Assembly (NCBI RefSeq): GCF_036492425.1
Contig: NZ_AP025293.1
Location: 62,001 to 126,000, forward strand
Direction of reading: 5' to 3'
From: Persicobacter psychrovividus
GTDB lineage: Bacteria > Bacteroidota > Bacteroidia > Cytophagales > Cyclobacteriaceae
Length of the DNA stretch: 64,000 nt
Part shown: one piece after another, positions 18,065 to 28,000 of the stretch
Layout: each line of letters opens with the position of its first letter
How positions within the stretch are numbered: the stretch's first letter is position 1
The notes under the pieces: generated by a model
The model's database searches: none
What the model was told of the DNA's origin: nothing
Seen by the model: the letters and a program-made list of their open reading frames with translations, nothing else
Made by a program: the position numbers and the translations under genes

Positions 18065-19531
18065 TTATTTTTTAGGACGTACATGCTTTTGCAGTAGCCG
18101 CTGTGCTTCTTCTTTTACCAAAGGGTGCTTTCGGTGTTGCCATAATTTCTGACGATTTCGTTTGGCACTTTCTACCAGGTCAATAGCCGGCAGTGGGTAA
18201 TCAGTCCCTAATTTAAAATCTACTGACGACAGACCGATCGGTGTGGCTTCCCAGGGAGCATGAATTTGTGCCGGACTGAGGGCTCTCAATTCTGGCACCC
18301 ATTTTTTGATGAATGCTCCCTCGGGGTCGTGATCCTGCCCTTGTTTTACAGGGTTGTAAATACGAATGGTGTTAATTCCTGTGGTGCCTGCCTGCATCTG
18401 AAATTGGGTAAAATGAATGCCGACCTCATAATCAAGGAACTGTCGGGCAAGAAAATCCACCCCCCAGCGCCAGTCCTGACCTAACCGATGGCAAAAGAAT
18501 GAAACGAGCATGGCACGCATTCTGAAATTGATCCAGCCAGTAGCTTTAACACAGCGAATGCAGGCGTCCACCATCGGAATGCCCGTCAGTCCATCTTCCC
18601 ATGCTTTTATGAGGTCGTTCTTGCGCTCCCATTGCAAGAGCTCAAAGCCTTTATTAATGCAGCGGTGTTCATAATTGATTTCCATTTCAAACTTCTGAAT
18701 AAAATGACAGTGCCAGCGAAGCCTGGTCAGGAAAGCCGAAAAGCTGGCTTTGTACCACAGATTATTACCATGATATTTCACAAACTGGTACACCTGTGCC
18801 ACGGATAAATTCCCCCATGCCAAATAGGGCGACACGCGCGCGCATGATCGCCTACTCTCCGCAGGCTTGGAGATGTGTTTTCGGTAATTTTTGGCACGAT
18901 CTTCCACAAAGGAGGTCAAATATTTCCATCCATTGGCCTCTCCGCCTTGCTGCATGCTGTGGGAGGAAGAAGTCCATTTTTTACGCATTGAGTCAGGGAG
19001 CTGGAAGCTGTCGAAAATGTTAGGTGTCATTTTGAATTCATTCAGCTTGAAATCATTCTTTAGGAGAGGCGCTTCCATGGTTTTTGTCCATAGCCGATCC
19101 CAGTTTGTACGGTTTCGGAGTCCACGAACAATGCCGTCGCGTTGAGATTCCTGCCAATGGATTTTGTGCTCCTGGCAATAGGAATTGACCGCTTTATCCA
19201 GATCCCAACTTAACTGACGACCAGTTTCCTGATAGCTGAAAACGGTTTTCAGTTGGTAGTGTGGAGCAAGTGCCTTCAGCAAGTCCAGCATTTCAGCATA
19301 GGCCACGATAATCTTTCGCTTGAAAGGGGCGAAAACCGTATTCATCTCTTCAATCGACTCCAAAATAAAACGGCCATGTCGATCATCAAAGTCGGGCATT
19401 TGCACCATTGAGGGCGAAAAGTTGTAAATGATCAGGTAGGGGATATCCTGCATTTCAGCCAAATGCAGCGGCTCATGATTTTGCGTGCGTAAATCACGTT
19501 TTATCCAGACAAGGTTAATTTTAGGCTTCAT
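18065..19531 (-). CDS. Cryptochrome/deoxyribodipyrimidine photolyase family protein
   Basis: FAD flavoprotein of the photolyase/cryptochrome family, 488 residues from ATG 19531 ([15 protein letters not shown]). That start overlaps the stop of the upstream gene by 11 bp, which fixes it and shows translational coupling. The N-terminal antenna alpha/beta domain begins LVWIKRDLR. The C-terminal FAD-binding domain has [61 protein letters not shown] and [26 protein letters not shown]. The usual N-W-x-W of the DNA-photolyase active site is replaced by [10 protein letters not shown], so this may be a specialised photolyase or cryptochrome. Whether it repairs CPD or 6-4 lesions or acts as a sensor cannot be decided here. 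Confidence 0.9.
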   Translation of the reverse strand: MKPKINLVWIKRDLRTQNHEPLHLAEMQDIPYLIIYNFSPSMVQMPDFDDRHGRFILESIEEMNTVFAPFKRKIIVAYAEMLDLLKALAPHYQLKTVFSYQETGRQLSWDLDKAVNSYCQEHKIHWQESQRDGIVRGLRNRTNWDRLWTKTMEAPLLKNDFKLNEFKMTPNIFDSFQLPDSMRKKWTSSSHSMQQGGEANGWKYLTSFVEDRAKNYRKHISKPAESRRSCARVSPYLAWGNLSVAQVYQFVKYHGNNLWYKASFSAFLTRLRWHCHFIQKFEMEINYEHRCINKGFELLQWERKNDLIKAWEDGLTGIPMVDACIRCVKATGWINFRMRAMLVSFFCHRLGQDWRWGVDFLARQFLDYEVGIHFTQFQMQAGTTGINTIRIYNPVKQGQDHDPEGAFIKKWVPELRALSPAQIHAPWEATPIGLSSVDFKLGTDYPLPAIDLVESAKRNRQKLWQHRKHPLVKEEAQRLLQKHVRPKK

Positions 19532-20636
19532 GGTACACCGCAGTTTTTTTGCACTTCTTCCAAAACGCAAAAAATGAATGGTATGCACCCTCCACGGGAA
19601 ACATCCAGTCTCGTGCTTCCTCGGTTCCTGTATAATGAGTATTCAGCGGATGTTCCTTGTATATTATAGCGCTTGTGCCTGCCTGTGCTTTCAAATCAGC
19701 AAAAGACCCAACGAAAACCTGCAATTCAGGAATATTTGTCCGCAGGGAAAGCAGGAAATTAATGGCATTTTGACCAACGGGGTATTTTTCAAAAATGGCA
19801 GGCTCAAGTAATAAAATACGGTTGGCAGGTGCTCCCTCGTGCCACTTGGGGTCCATATTATAATAGTTATAAATCAGGGTGTTTTGTTTGGGGTCGATAT
19901 TGATTGCTTCAGTGGTGGGCAGTGGGCTGCGAAGATCCAATTTCACGGACTTTTCCAATTCTTGAGGAATTTCCCATTGATCAAAGGCGGAATAAGGGAC
20001 ATCCAGGAAGGTGCCTTTTTGGTCGCTATAACAGTACTTATTGATATTGGATTGATTTGCGACATATTTTTTATGGCTGTTGCTTCCCGCCACCCATTGC
20101 CAGCTTAGGGCATTGCTCGCCCAGTCGCCATCCAGCAAATGATAGTACATCCATTGTGCAGGATGGAGCCAATGGGCAAAGCCGAGGTTGCAACTGATAC
20201 CTGCAATATACATTCTGACATGATTATGCAGGTAGCCTGTTTCATAAAAGGCCTCAATGCAATCGTCAATTGCTTTTATGGAAGTTCGGTGACCTGCGAT
20301 AGCCTCAGGAATGCCATAATGATTTACGGGTTGCTGCGGCTTTTTGAGGTCTTGATTAATGGCCTCTCCATGGGCGATCCATAATTGCTGCCAGTAATCA
20401 CGCCAGGCGAGCTCCTGGATGAATTTTTCTATTTTTTCCCTGGGAAGATCACGTTCCTGTATGCGCTCCATGACCATTTTAGTGGAAATCACACCCCGAG
20501 AAATATAGGGGGAAAGTCGGCTCACGGAGCCATCCAAAAAATTTCGGTCCGATCCGTATGCCACAGGATCCACAGCGTCAATGGCGTTCAGAATATCCTG
20601 ATATACAGGGCTGAAAATAAGCGATTTATTCGTCAT
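19521..20636 (-). CDS. Photolyase-like FAD-binding protein lacking the N-terminal antenna domain
   Basis: A 371-residue protein (ATG 20636, [10 protein letters not shown]) carrying a photolyase-type FAD-binding helical domain from its very N-terminus: [79 protein letters not shown]. The normal N-terminal alpha/beta antenna domain is absent. Instead residues about 265-365 ([39 protein letters not shown]) look like an alternating alpha/beta domain placed after the FAD domain, as in a circular permutation. It is the first gene of a two-gene operon with the photolyase-like gene (11-bp overlap) and is divergent from the BLUF gene, so all three are probably light-related. Confidence 0.85.
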   Translation of the reverse strand: MTNKSLIFSPVYQDILNAIDAVDPVAYGSDRNFLDGSVSRLSPYISRGVISTKMVMERIQERDLPREKIEKFIQELAWRDYWQQLWIAHGEAINQDLKKPQQPVNHYGIPEAIAGHRTSIKAIDDCIEAFYETGYLHNHVRMYIAGISCNLGFAHWLHPAQWMYYHLLDGDWASNALSWQWVAGSNSHKKYVANQSNINKYCYSDQKGTFLDVPYSAFDQWEIPQELEKSVKLDLRSPLPTTEAINIDPKQNTLIYNYYNMDPKWHEGAPANRILLLEPAIFEKYPVGQNAINFLLSLRTNIPELQVFVGSFADLKAQAGTSAIIYKEHPLNTHYTGTEEARDWMFPVEGAYHSFFAFWKKCKKTAVYHEA

Positions 20637-20876
20637 GATGCAGTTGTTTCTTTTGATAAACGGTTTGTGCGCCTTTGTAGGGCAGTGGCATGACAAAATA
20701 TAAGGAGCGTACTTTTGATGAATATCAATGATGATTTATTGCCGTAGAATAGCCATTGAATGACGATGATATGTGATAAAAAATACGATTTGTCAGCAAA
20801 AAATACTTAAACCTTACATTCAAAGGTGGTTCATCATTCACCTTCGTTTCACTAAATAATATAAAATTTAAAAATC

Positions 20877-21305
20877 ATGGTTAGTCTAATTTACACAAGT
20901 AAAAGCACCAGCCCCTTTGAAGGAACGGGCTTAATTGAGCTTTGCAACCTGTCCTCTATTGCGAACCAAAAACGGCAGATTAGTGGTTATTTATATTATA
21001 ATGATGGCTTGTTTTTGCAATATATCGAAGGAGAGGAAGACGATGTGATGTCGTTATTTGAAAGCATTAAAGCAGATGGACGGCATGAAATTCTGTCGAC
21101 GGTTTTTCAGGAACGATTGTTAAAGCGTCGTTTCCCCGTCTGGGATATGCGCTGGTTAAAAAGTGAGGATCTTGGTGATACGGATTTAGAGATGCTTTTA
21201 ATCAAGCAGATGAAAATGTTAAGACTGTATCAGGGCAAAAACACGAAAATGGCTGAAATGGCTTGGTCACTGATGGATTCTATTTCTGCTATGCAATTAA
21301 AGTAG
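20877..21305 (+). CDS. BLUF-domain blue-light photoreceptor
   Basis: A 142-residue stand-alone BLUF (blue light using FAD) sensor. The photochemically essential residues sit at the right spacing: Tyr6 (LIYTS), Asn30, Gln48 (FLQYIEG), and Trp89 with Met91 (FPVWDMRW). These offsets equal those of Tyr21/Asn45/Gln63/Trp104 in AppA. A short C-terminal helical tail (residues 100-142) probably dimerises or binds a partner. No output domain is fused, so it must signal through another protein; the single-domain response regulator convergent to it and the divergent photolyase operon are candidates by proximity only. Confidence 0.93.
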   Translation: MVSLIYTSKSTSPFEGTGLIELCNLSSIANQKRQISGYLYYNDGLFLQYIEGEEDDVMSLFESIKADGRHEILSTVFQERLLKRRFPVWDMRWLKSEDLGDTDLEMLLIKQMKMLRLYQGKNTKMAEMAWSLMDSISAMQLK

Positions 21306-21406
21306 TAAGCAGTTTTCGAATCTGTTTAGCGATAATTTTTGAAACGGCATAATTGACTGAAGGCATAAACCCATTCTTTCAGGGCCATGATCTTATAAAC
21401 CTTTTA

Positions 21407-21432
21407 AGGAGCACATTGTGCCCCTTTTTTTT
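21407..21432 (+). terminator. Terminator after the BLUF gene
   Basis: GGAGCAC/GTGCCCC imperfect stem followed by eight T. Confidence 0.6.
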
Positions 21433-21446
21433 GTGTATAATAAAAA

Positions 21447-21466
21447 AGGAATGCCGAAGCATTCCT
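21447..21466 (-). terminator. Terminator of the response-regulator gene
   Basis: AGGAATGC/GCATTCCT perfect 8-bp stem; on the minus strand it is followed by a T-run. Confidence 0.75.
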
Positions 21467-21494
21467 AAAGTAGATTAATATATGGGAGAAATAT

Positions 21495-21950
21495 TTAAGC
21501 GGTTTGACTGATGTTTGAAACCGTCGTGTATGGTGTTGCTTCAACAGGCAAGGCACACATCGTAATAAGTTGATGACGGTGACGCATCCGGTCAAGTCTC
21601 AATTTCAATTCTCTTGGATTGAATGGTTTTTTCAGATAATCAAATGCGCCAGCATTAAAGACCGCACTGATGCTACTCTGATCATTGTCTGCCGATAGGC
21701 AGAGAATTTGTTCTGGGAAATAGGCGTCAAAAGACTTGATGAATTTTATCAGCTCAATCCCAGTATCATTTTTTATTTGTAGGTCAATTATAAACAGGTC
21801 AGGCGTTAGTCCGTTCGCAAGTGCCTGCATGGCTTTCCGCATATCTGTAAATGAGACGATTTCATAGTGTTTCGAAAGCGAATGATTGATGATTTTGATA
21901 ATCATGTTGTCGTCATCAACTACAAGTAAAACAGGTTTATTGGTTTCCAT
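21495..21950 (-). CDS. Single-domain response regulator (CheY-like)
   Basis: A 151-residue receiver-only protein. It has the acidic pocket VVDDDN (Asp12-14), phosphoacceptor Asp56 in LFIIDLQ, a Ser at LCLSAD (switch Ser/Thr position) and the conserved Lys in YLKKPFNPREL. No DNA-binding output domain follows; the last about 25 residues are a tail. It probably relays phosphate or acts by protein contact. Its partner kinase is not adjacent. Confidence 0.92.
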   Translation of the reverse strand: METNKPVLLVVDDDNMIIKIINHSLSKHYEIVSFTDMRKAMQALANGLTPDLFIIDLQIKNDTGIELIKFIKSFDAYFPEQILCLSADNDQSSISAVFNAGAFDYLKKPFNPRELKLRLDRMRHRHQLITMCALPVEATPYTTVSNISQTA

Positions 21951-22285
21951 ATGCTATAAATAGTTTCTATGGAGAATAACGTCCCTGCGCCCAAATGATT
22001 GTCGATTATCAGTGGCATGTTAGGATGGAAAAATGATTTTGGTGTAAGAAAAATAAGGAGGAGAGGACATTTTTCATCCTTTTTGAAGTGGACGAATTCT
22101 GGATGAATCTATGGAAAAATTACGAATGGAGGGGATTTTGGATGACCTCAGCAAGAATAATCAAAATAAAAAGTAAAGGATGGTTAAAGTTAAAAAAATA
22201 ATACAAATAGTTAAATTTTGAATTTTGCACACCTGATGAATTTCTTACATCTTATCTTACATGATCTTGTTTGGAATATTAAAGA

Positions 22286-22320
22286 AAAAAGGGCTGTTTT
22301 TTCATAGAACAGCCCTTTAA
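22286..22320. terminator. Terminator of the helicase gene
   Basis: Strong AAAGGGCTGTT/AACAGCCCTTT hairpin with a T-run in the minus direction. Confidence 0.85.
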
Positions 22321-22328
22321 AAGATTTA

Positions 22329-23660
22329 TTATCTGGCAATACCAATTCTTACCGACCTTTTTTTGATTTTCTCCTCACGGAGTTGCTTACTTACTCTTTG
22401 TGCAACATCAGCGGAAACAGCCACAAAAGCGCAGAAGTCAAGGACATCAATCTTACCGATTTGCTGTTTTTCAAGCCCTCCTTTCTGGCAGAGCAATCCA
22501 ACGATGTCTATTTTGTTGACTTTGTCTTTTTTTCCTCTGCTGATAAATAAGGTCGTCCATAGGGGCGCTGGAATGCTTCGTTGTTCTTCGGCTTCAAGAT
22601 CAAAGGAGATCGCTTCCATATTGGTGGGCAGATAATCAATGTCCCCTTTTTTATCGGAAAGCATCACATAAGCAGTACCATTTTTATCCATCCGTGCGGT
22701 TCGGCCATTTCTATGCGTGAACGTAGCCACCTGTCGTGGTAACTGGTAATGAATCACATGGGCCACCTGATCGATATCCAGACCACGGCCTGCCAAATCA
22801 GTGGTAATCAAAAAATGTGCACTGCCATTTCTGAATTTGATGATGGCGCGCTCTCTTTCTTGTTGGTCTAAATCTCCGTGATAGGGGATACAATCAATTT
22901 TGTCGAGAGTCAGTTGTTCATGAATTCTGCGTACCGCATCCTTGTGGTTACAAAAGATGATGGTCGATTCTCCGCCAATTTCACCCAATAAGGCGCGCAG
23001 ACCGATATATTTATCCTCATCTGCCGTTGTGAGGCTCTTTAATTGTAGCTCACTTTTGGTATGCTCTTCTGAAAAGTCAAGCAAATGGGCATCAGGCATA
23101 TTGATGAATTCAGGCACTTCGATGTCAGCCGTAGCAGAGATCAGAAATTTATGTGTCACATTGGGCAAGTGGAAAAAGATGTCAGCCATGTCGCGCAAAA
23201 AGCCCATTTCCAAACTTTTGTCGAACTCATCAAGGATCAGGTGCTTGATCGTGCTGCCATCAATGTTTTCTTTATCGAAATGGTCAAGTAATCGGCCCGG
23301 TGTTCCGACAATGATACTTGGCATGTGCCTAAAGTTGTTAATTTCAGTCCTCATCGGATGCCCACCATAGACACTGTTGATTTTATAGTTGGTCCTCATT
23401 TTCTTGAAAACGGACTCAATCTGTAAGGCCAATTCTCTGGAAGGTGAGATGATCAGGGCCTGTACACCTTCTACCTCAGGATCAAGTTCTGCGAGGATCG
23501 GAAGAAGAAAGCCTAATGTTTTTCCACTACCTGTTGGTGACCAAAGCTGTAAATTTTTCTTTACAGGGTAATTTGCCAAGCAAGCCTCCTGCATTTTATT
23601 TGGGCTTTTGATACCTAAATTTTTCAGGTAGGGAGAGAAATCGAATGCGTGATCTGCCAT
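22329..23660 (-). CDS. DEAD-box RNA helicase, DbpA-like
   Basis: ATP-dependent RNA helicase of 443 residues, probably acting in ribosome assembly or RNA remodelling. Motifs in order: Q-motif region (GIKSPNKMQEACL), Walker A SPTGSGKT, GTPGRL, motif II DEFD (Asp-Glu-Phe-Asp rather than the usual DEAD), motif III SAT, TDLAGRGLD and motif VI HRNGRTAR. The C-terminal about 75 residues (IDVLDFCAFVAVSADVAQRV) resemble the RNA-binding domain of DbpA, which targets 23S rRNA in E. coli. DEFD is a tolerated variation in some bacterial members. Confidence 0.93.
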   Translation of the reverse strand: MADHAFDFSPYLKNLGIKSPNKMQEACLANYPVKKNLQLWSPTGSGKTLGFLLPILAELDPEVEGVQALIISPSRELALQIESVFKKMRTNYKINSVYGGHPMRTEINNFRHMPSIIVGTPGRLLDHFDKENIDGSTIKHLILDEFDKSLEMGFLRDMADIFFHLPNVTHKFLISATADIEVPEFINMPDAHLLDFSEEHTKSELQLKSLTTADEDKYIGLRALLGEIGGESTIIFCNHKDAVRRIHEQLTLDKIDCIPYHGDLDQQERERAIIKFRNGSAHFLITTDLAGRGLDIDQVAHVIHYQLPRQVATFTHRNGRTARMDKNGTAYVMLSDKKGDIDYLPTNMEAISFDLEAEEQRSIPAPLWTTLFISRGKKDKVNKIDIVGLLCQKGGLEKQQIGKIDVLDFCAFVAVSADVAQRVSKQLREEKIKKRSVRIGIAR

Positions 23661-23992
23661 AGCATTTTATCAATAAAGAAATTAAAATTTTAGCTATATG
23701 TATATTTTAGACAAATAGCTTTCTAAAATTCATGTGGATTATTTAAGATAATCCTCAAAAAGGAAAAGTATTTTGTGTAATATTTTCCTCGGTAATTATC
23801 AAATTTAAATAATTGAAATTTCAATTAATGTTATAAAACAAATTTGATAAAGAGATGATGTTAGATTAATATATAAATTATTTTGAATGATTATAAACCC
23901 TTAAATTGTAGACGGTTAAGAAAGGGTTAAGCCATCAGGTATAATTCTTTTTAGATTTTGAGGGGAGAAGGGGTTCTCCCCATTTTTTTACC
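23661..23992. other. AT-rich intergenic region with a hairpin
   Basis: No gene seen. A perfect 8-bp stem GGGGAGAA/TTCTCCCC (23962-23981) with a GGGG loop is followed by seven T on the plus strand. It may terminate transcription from either side near the end of the 116-residue gene. Confidence 0.5.
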
Positions 23993-24343
23993 CTAAATTA
24001 AGGCGTTAGGGTCTTTAACGGCAACTTTTTCAGGGGTTGGATAAGTGATCAATTTAGAAAAATCTTTCTTCCAGAAATCCATATCCAAAATTTCGTGTTC
24101 ACTGTTTTGCGTCAGCGTAATAACCACGGGCGTTTGGTCACTGTCAGTATAAATCACCTGAACAAGGTCATTCAAGTAAGGTGCTTTATTAAAGTCAGTA
24201 AAATTTATACTGCCCATTTTTCCGCCTTCATATTCTTCTACCTCGGTTGGGATGTTGATACTGTCAGGATCTAAACCTGCCAATTTCAGTAAATGACGAA
24301 CAAGGGTCATTTCATTTTCTCGGATAGTTCTGCGTTCATTCAT
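23993..24343 (-). CDS. Hypothetical cytoplasmic protein
   Basis: I do not recognise this 116-residue protein with certainty. It starts MNERRTIRENEMTLVRHLL, has no signal peptide or membrane segment, and alternates short helices and strands (LVQVIYTD, TPVVITLTQ). The N-terminal ERRTIRENEMTLVRHLL pattern loosely recalls small DUF6984-like proteins. Codon use looks like real coding DNA and the gene ends just before a strong hairpin. Confidence 0.65.
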   Translation of the reverse strand: MNERRTIRENEMTLVRHLLKLAGLDPDSINIPTEVEEYEGGKMGSINFTDFNKAPYLNDLVQVIYTDSDQTPVVITLTQNSEHEILDMDFWKKDFSKLITYPTPEKVAVKDPNALI

Positions 24344-24382
24344 GACTGCAAGTTAATGCTTTTTTCGCAAACCGACGCATTA

Positions 24383-24535
24383 TTATTGGCCTTCGGTTTG
24401 TTCGGTTAATTTAGTCGATTGGCAAATAGGCGTCAATGGAGCGTACTTCAGGCCTTTGTCACCACTGATATATGGCTTAGCTGCTTCCAAGAGCCGATCA
24501 AGTTTTGCCTGTTTGGTTTGGTGGTTTACAGTCAT
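24383..24535 (-). CDS. Possible small protein (50 residues)
   Basis: ATG 24535 opens a frame reading MTVNHQTKQAKLDRLLEAA, KPYISGDKGLKYAPL and ending GQ-stop. The helical N-terminus and codon choice look plausible, and it fills the gap between two genes on the same strand. It has no clear ribosome-binding site and no family I know, so this is a tentative call. Confidence 0.3.
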   Translation of the reverse strand: MTVNHQTKQAKLDRLLEAAKPYISGDKGLKYAPLTPICQSTKLTEQTEGQ

Positions 24536-24602
24536 TATGCACTCAGGGATTGCCAGAAAGTCCGTTTATGTTCATCAACCTATGAACCAATAAAATGACA
24601 GG

Positions 24603-24959
24603 TTAAAGCGGTTTCATCGTGATAATGATCAGGCTGATCACGATGTTCATTATGAGACTGGTGATGCATACAAACATCATGAAGGTTTTTGAAAATTTGG
24701 TCGGCAGCTCGGTAGGCCCTAATTTATTAAGGGAGTAATAAATGTGGAGGACCGACAGCAGGGAGAAAAGGCAAGTGCCGAAGCACAGGAAGCCGACGAT
24801 CCAGTGTAAGGAAGCCATGGAAATGACGCCAGTGATGGCTTCCATGGTGAATTTTTTGATCAGAAAGGTAAATCCGAGCAAGGCGACTTCGGTGCGTACC
24901 CATGCCAGCAAAGTTCGTTCGGTGGCAAAAAACACTCTGGGGTCTTGTAAATAGGCCAT
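24603..24959 (-). CDS. DUF202 family inner-membrane protein (YidH-like)
   Basis: A 118-residue three-helix membrane protein. The signature DPRVFFATERTLLAWVRTEVALLGFTFLIKKF is the DUF202 motif, ending in the first membrane segment. Two more hydrophobic segments follow (WIVGFLCFGTCLFSLLSVL and FMMFVCITSLIMNIVISLIII). The function of the family is unknown. It lies immediately downstream of SbcC on the same strand with a 61-bp gap. Confidence 0.88.
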   Translation of the reverse strand: MAYLQDPRVFFATERTLLAWVRTEVALLGFTFLIKKFTMEAITGVISMASLHWIVGFLCFGTCLFSLLSVLHIYYSLNKLGPTELPTKFSKTFMMFVCITSLIMNIVISLIIITMKPL

Positions 24960-25020
24960 ATTTTAGGTTGATCAGCTTGAGGTGAAAAGGGAACGCTGGC
25001 ACGAATGCCAGCGTAAATTT

Positions 25021-28000
25021 TTAGTGTTGGATGGTCAGTTTAGAATATCCTGCACCTGTTTTTTCCAAACGGATTTGGGTGCTTATTCGTTCCTGTAGCT
25101 CAGGTACGTGGGAAATGATGATGATCTTCTTTCCAGTTTTGTCCTGAAGGTTTTCAAGCGTGGCGAGGACCTCCTCAAGGGTGGCTTTATCGAGCGTACC
25201 GAATCCCTCATCTATAAATAGGCTTTCAATTTTCACTTTTTGACTCGCCATATCAGACAAGCCCAAAGCCATAGAAAGCGCCAAAAGAAAAGTTTCGCCG
25301 CCAGAGAGGGTTTTTATCGCCCTGATCTCATTGCCCATTTCAATATCTCTGATATAGAGATCATCTTCGTTGCTATGCTCAGGAATACCAACAAACTGAT
25401 ATCGTTTATTCAGCATATTCAGGTATTTGTTGGCGTATTCAAGCAGTATTCCCAACATCAGCGACTGGGCGTAATTATTAAACTTATCTCCTTCAGCACT
25501 GCCAATCAGTTCGTTGAGAATATACCAAACCTTGGCATTTTCTGCTTGTTTTTTGATTTTCTGATCGAGTGACTTTGAATAGGATAATATCGAGTCGTTG
25601 TGATTGAGCTTGGCTTTCAGGTTTGCCATTTCCTGGGTAAAATGGTGGTGTTCCTCGGCCTTTGTTTGCAGGAGGTCGTCCATTTTTTCAGGCGCAATAC
25701 TTTGGTCACCAATCTTGCTTTGCAACTCACGAATATTCTTTTCAGTACCCTGTAAACGTTCCTTTAGCCTGGTGTTTTCCTGATGCAGGGCTTCTCTTTT
25801 GGCCTTCCATCCCTCGGCTTGTGCTTTATACTTCAGGACGGTTTCAAAGGCCGACCGTTCCGACATTTTCAGCTTTGCCAATGCCTGTTCAAATGCTTCC
25901 TTCAGCGCATTGATGCTCGATTTGAGGCGTTGTTGCTTTTCCCTGCTCGCGATGGTCAGCTGTTGCTTCTGCTCAATTTCCTGCTTGTTGAGGGCGAGTT
26001 TTTGTTCCTCATTTTGTAAGGCGGTAGTGCTGGCTTGCTGTTTTGCTGCCCACTGCTGCTTTTCATTTTCCGTTTCCTGATCGCCAAAAATGGTTTGTCG
26101 CTGTTGTTGCAGGTCTTTAAGGACAGTATTTAACTGCTCAATTTCCACCTGAGATTTTGTCAGCTCGGCAGTGTTCAATTCAAGTTGCTCTTTGGCATTC
26201 TGAAGGTCATTACGATGAATGGAGCAAGCTTCAGAAAGGTTGTTTAGCGCCTCTTTATTGGTTTCAAAAAGCTGTGCATGCTGTGTTAAAGCGGAGAGGT
26301 CGGCATCGGGAATGAGTTGTTGATAAGGGGCAATACGCTGTGCTATTTTTCCTTCAGCTTCCGTGATTCTGTCCGTATAGATTTTTATTTCTGACAATTC
26401 ACTGATCATGAGCTCGTACCGTTTCAGCATATCAGCCTGTTGCTTTGCAGTATGAACTGTCGCTATGGTCGATGGAATATTTTCTGACTGTAGCGGTGTG
26501 CCCGTTAAATTGGAAGCCTTAATTTTTGTGATTTCATCAGCGATCTGCTGCGATTTCTCACCGATGCTCTTCAGGGATTTTTCATATTCTTCAATTTTGA
26601 AAATCGCTTGCTTGAGGCGGCCTTCCGAATCCATTAATTGCTTTTCAGTCGATACTTTTTGCTTTTCTGTTAGTTGAACATTTTTTTCCGCCCTGCTGAT
26701 CAATGACTGATCGGTAGGTTGGTCAGCAAGTGGGTGATCCGTTGCGCCGCAAACAGGGCACTGCTCCTGCGGTAGAAGTTTTGACCGTAGGTACGCCACG
26801 CCCTGATCATGCATCAATTTGGTATTTTCATACTCCTTTTTTGCAATGTCAAATTCGTTTTCATGTACCTTCAATTGCACCGTCAATTGCTGATGCTCGG
26901 CCTTGGTTTTCACTTTCTCCGCCAGTACCAATTTAATATTTTGCTGACAAAGCTGTTGTTCTTGCTCAACCTGTTGCTGGTCTTTAAATAATCTTTCAGC
27001 TTGTTCCAGCAATGAGATTTGTGCCTTAAAGGTGTCCTCATCCCATTTATAGGCCAATTGCTCCTGAAGTTCAGTACAGCTTTTTTCAGTTGTTGAAATC
27101 CACTCAGGAATCATGTCCGCAAGTTGTTGTTTCGCAAGGGCATCCTTAATTTTGCCCACCAGTTTGTCGCTGTTGATCGTGTTCAGCTTGCTTTCAATCG
27201 CCTGTTGCTGATCAGCCATCTGTGCCTTGATATTTTCGAGAAATGGCAGGTCGTTACGCAAATGTTCGAGCTGTTGAAACTGCTCGAGCCAAGCTTGCTT
27301 TTGTTCGCGTTGTTCCTGCAACTTTTCGGATTTCTCCTGCAGGGACACAATTTTTTGTTGGATTGCCTGCTGTTTTTTGACCGCCGATTGATGGTTTGGC
27401 TCAAGGTGGGCAAGGGTACTTTGGTGTGCTTTTATCTGCTGATCAAGTACTTCGGTTTGTTGGATAAGTACCAATTTCTCCTCGAAAGCCTTATTGAATT
27501 CAGCATGCGCTTGCTTTCTTTTTTCAACTTCCTTTTTCAATTGCTCCTTCAGCATCAATAAACCTTCCACAGCACCCGATAAATCGTGGAGGCTTTTTAA
27601 TTCTTCCTGCAGTTGATCTTCTTTGTTTTTCAGGGCTTCAAAATCTGCCAAGTAGGGCAGACAAGCCTCGTAATTTTGAAGTTTCTGTTCCTCCTCCGCA
27701 AATGCAGTACATTCCTGTGTCAGTTCCTGAATTGCGGTGTCGGTTTGTAGCTTTTCAGCCTGTTTCTGCTTCAGTGCCTTGAAATTGTTCAGCTGCTCTT
27801 TCAGCACCTTAATTTCTTCTTCCAAAGCCACTGATTGAGGTTGAAGACGCTCAATTTCTTCATTTATCAAAATGATTTCTTCCGCACTCAGACATTTTTG
27901 AGCCTCCTTTTCTTGTTTCAGTTGAAGGATGGCGTCTTGCAGCGTTTTATTCTTTAAATACGAAGCCTTGGAAATTTCCCTAAAATCGAATGATCGGGTG

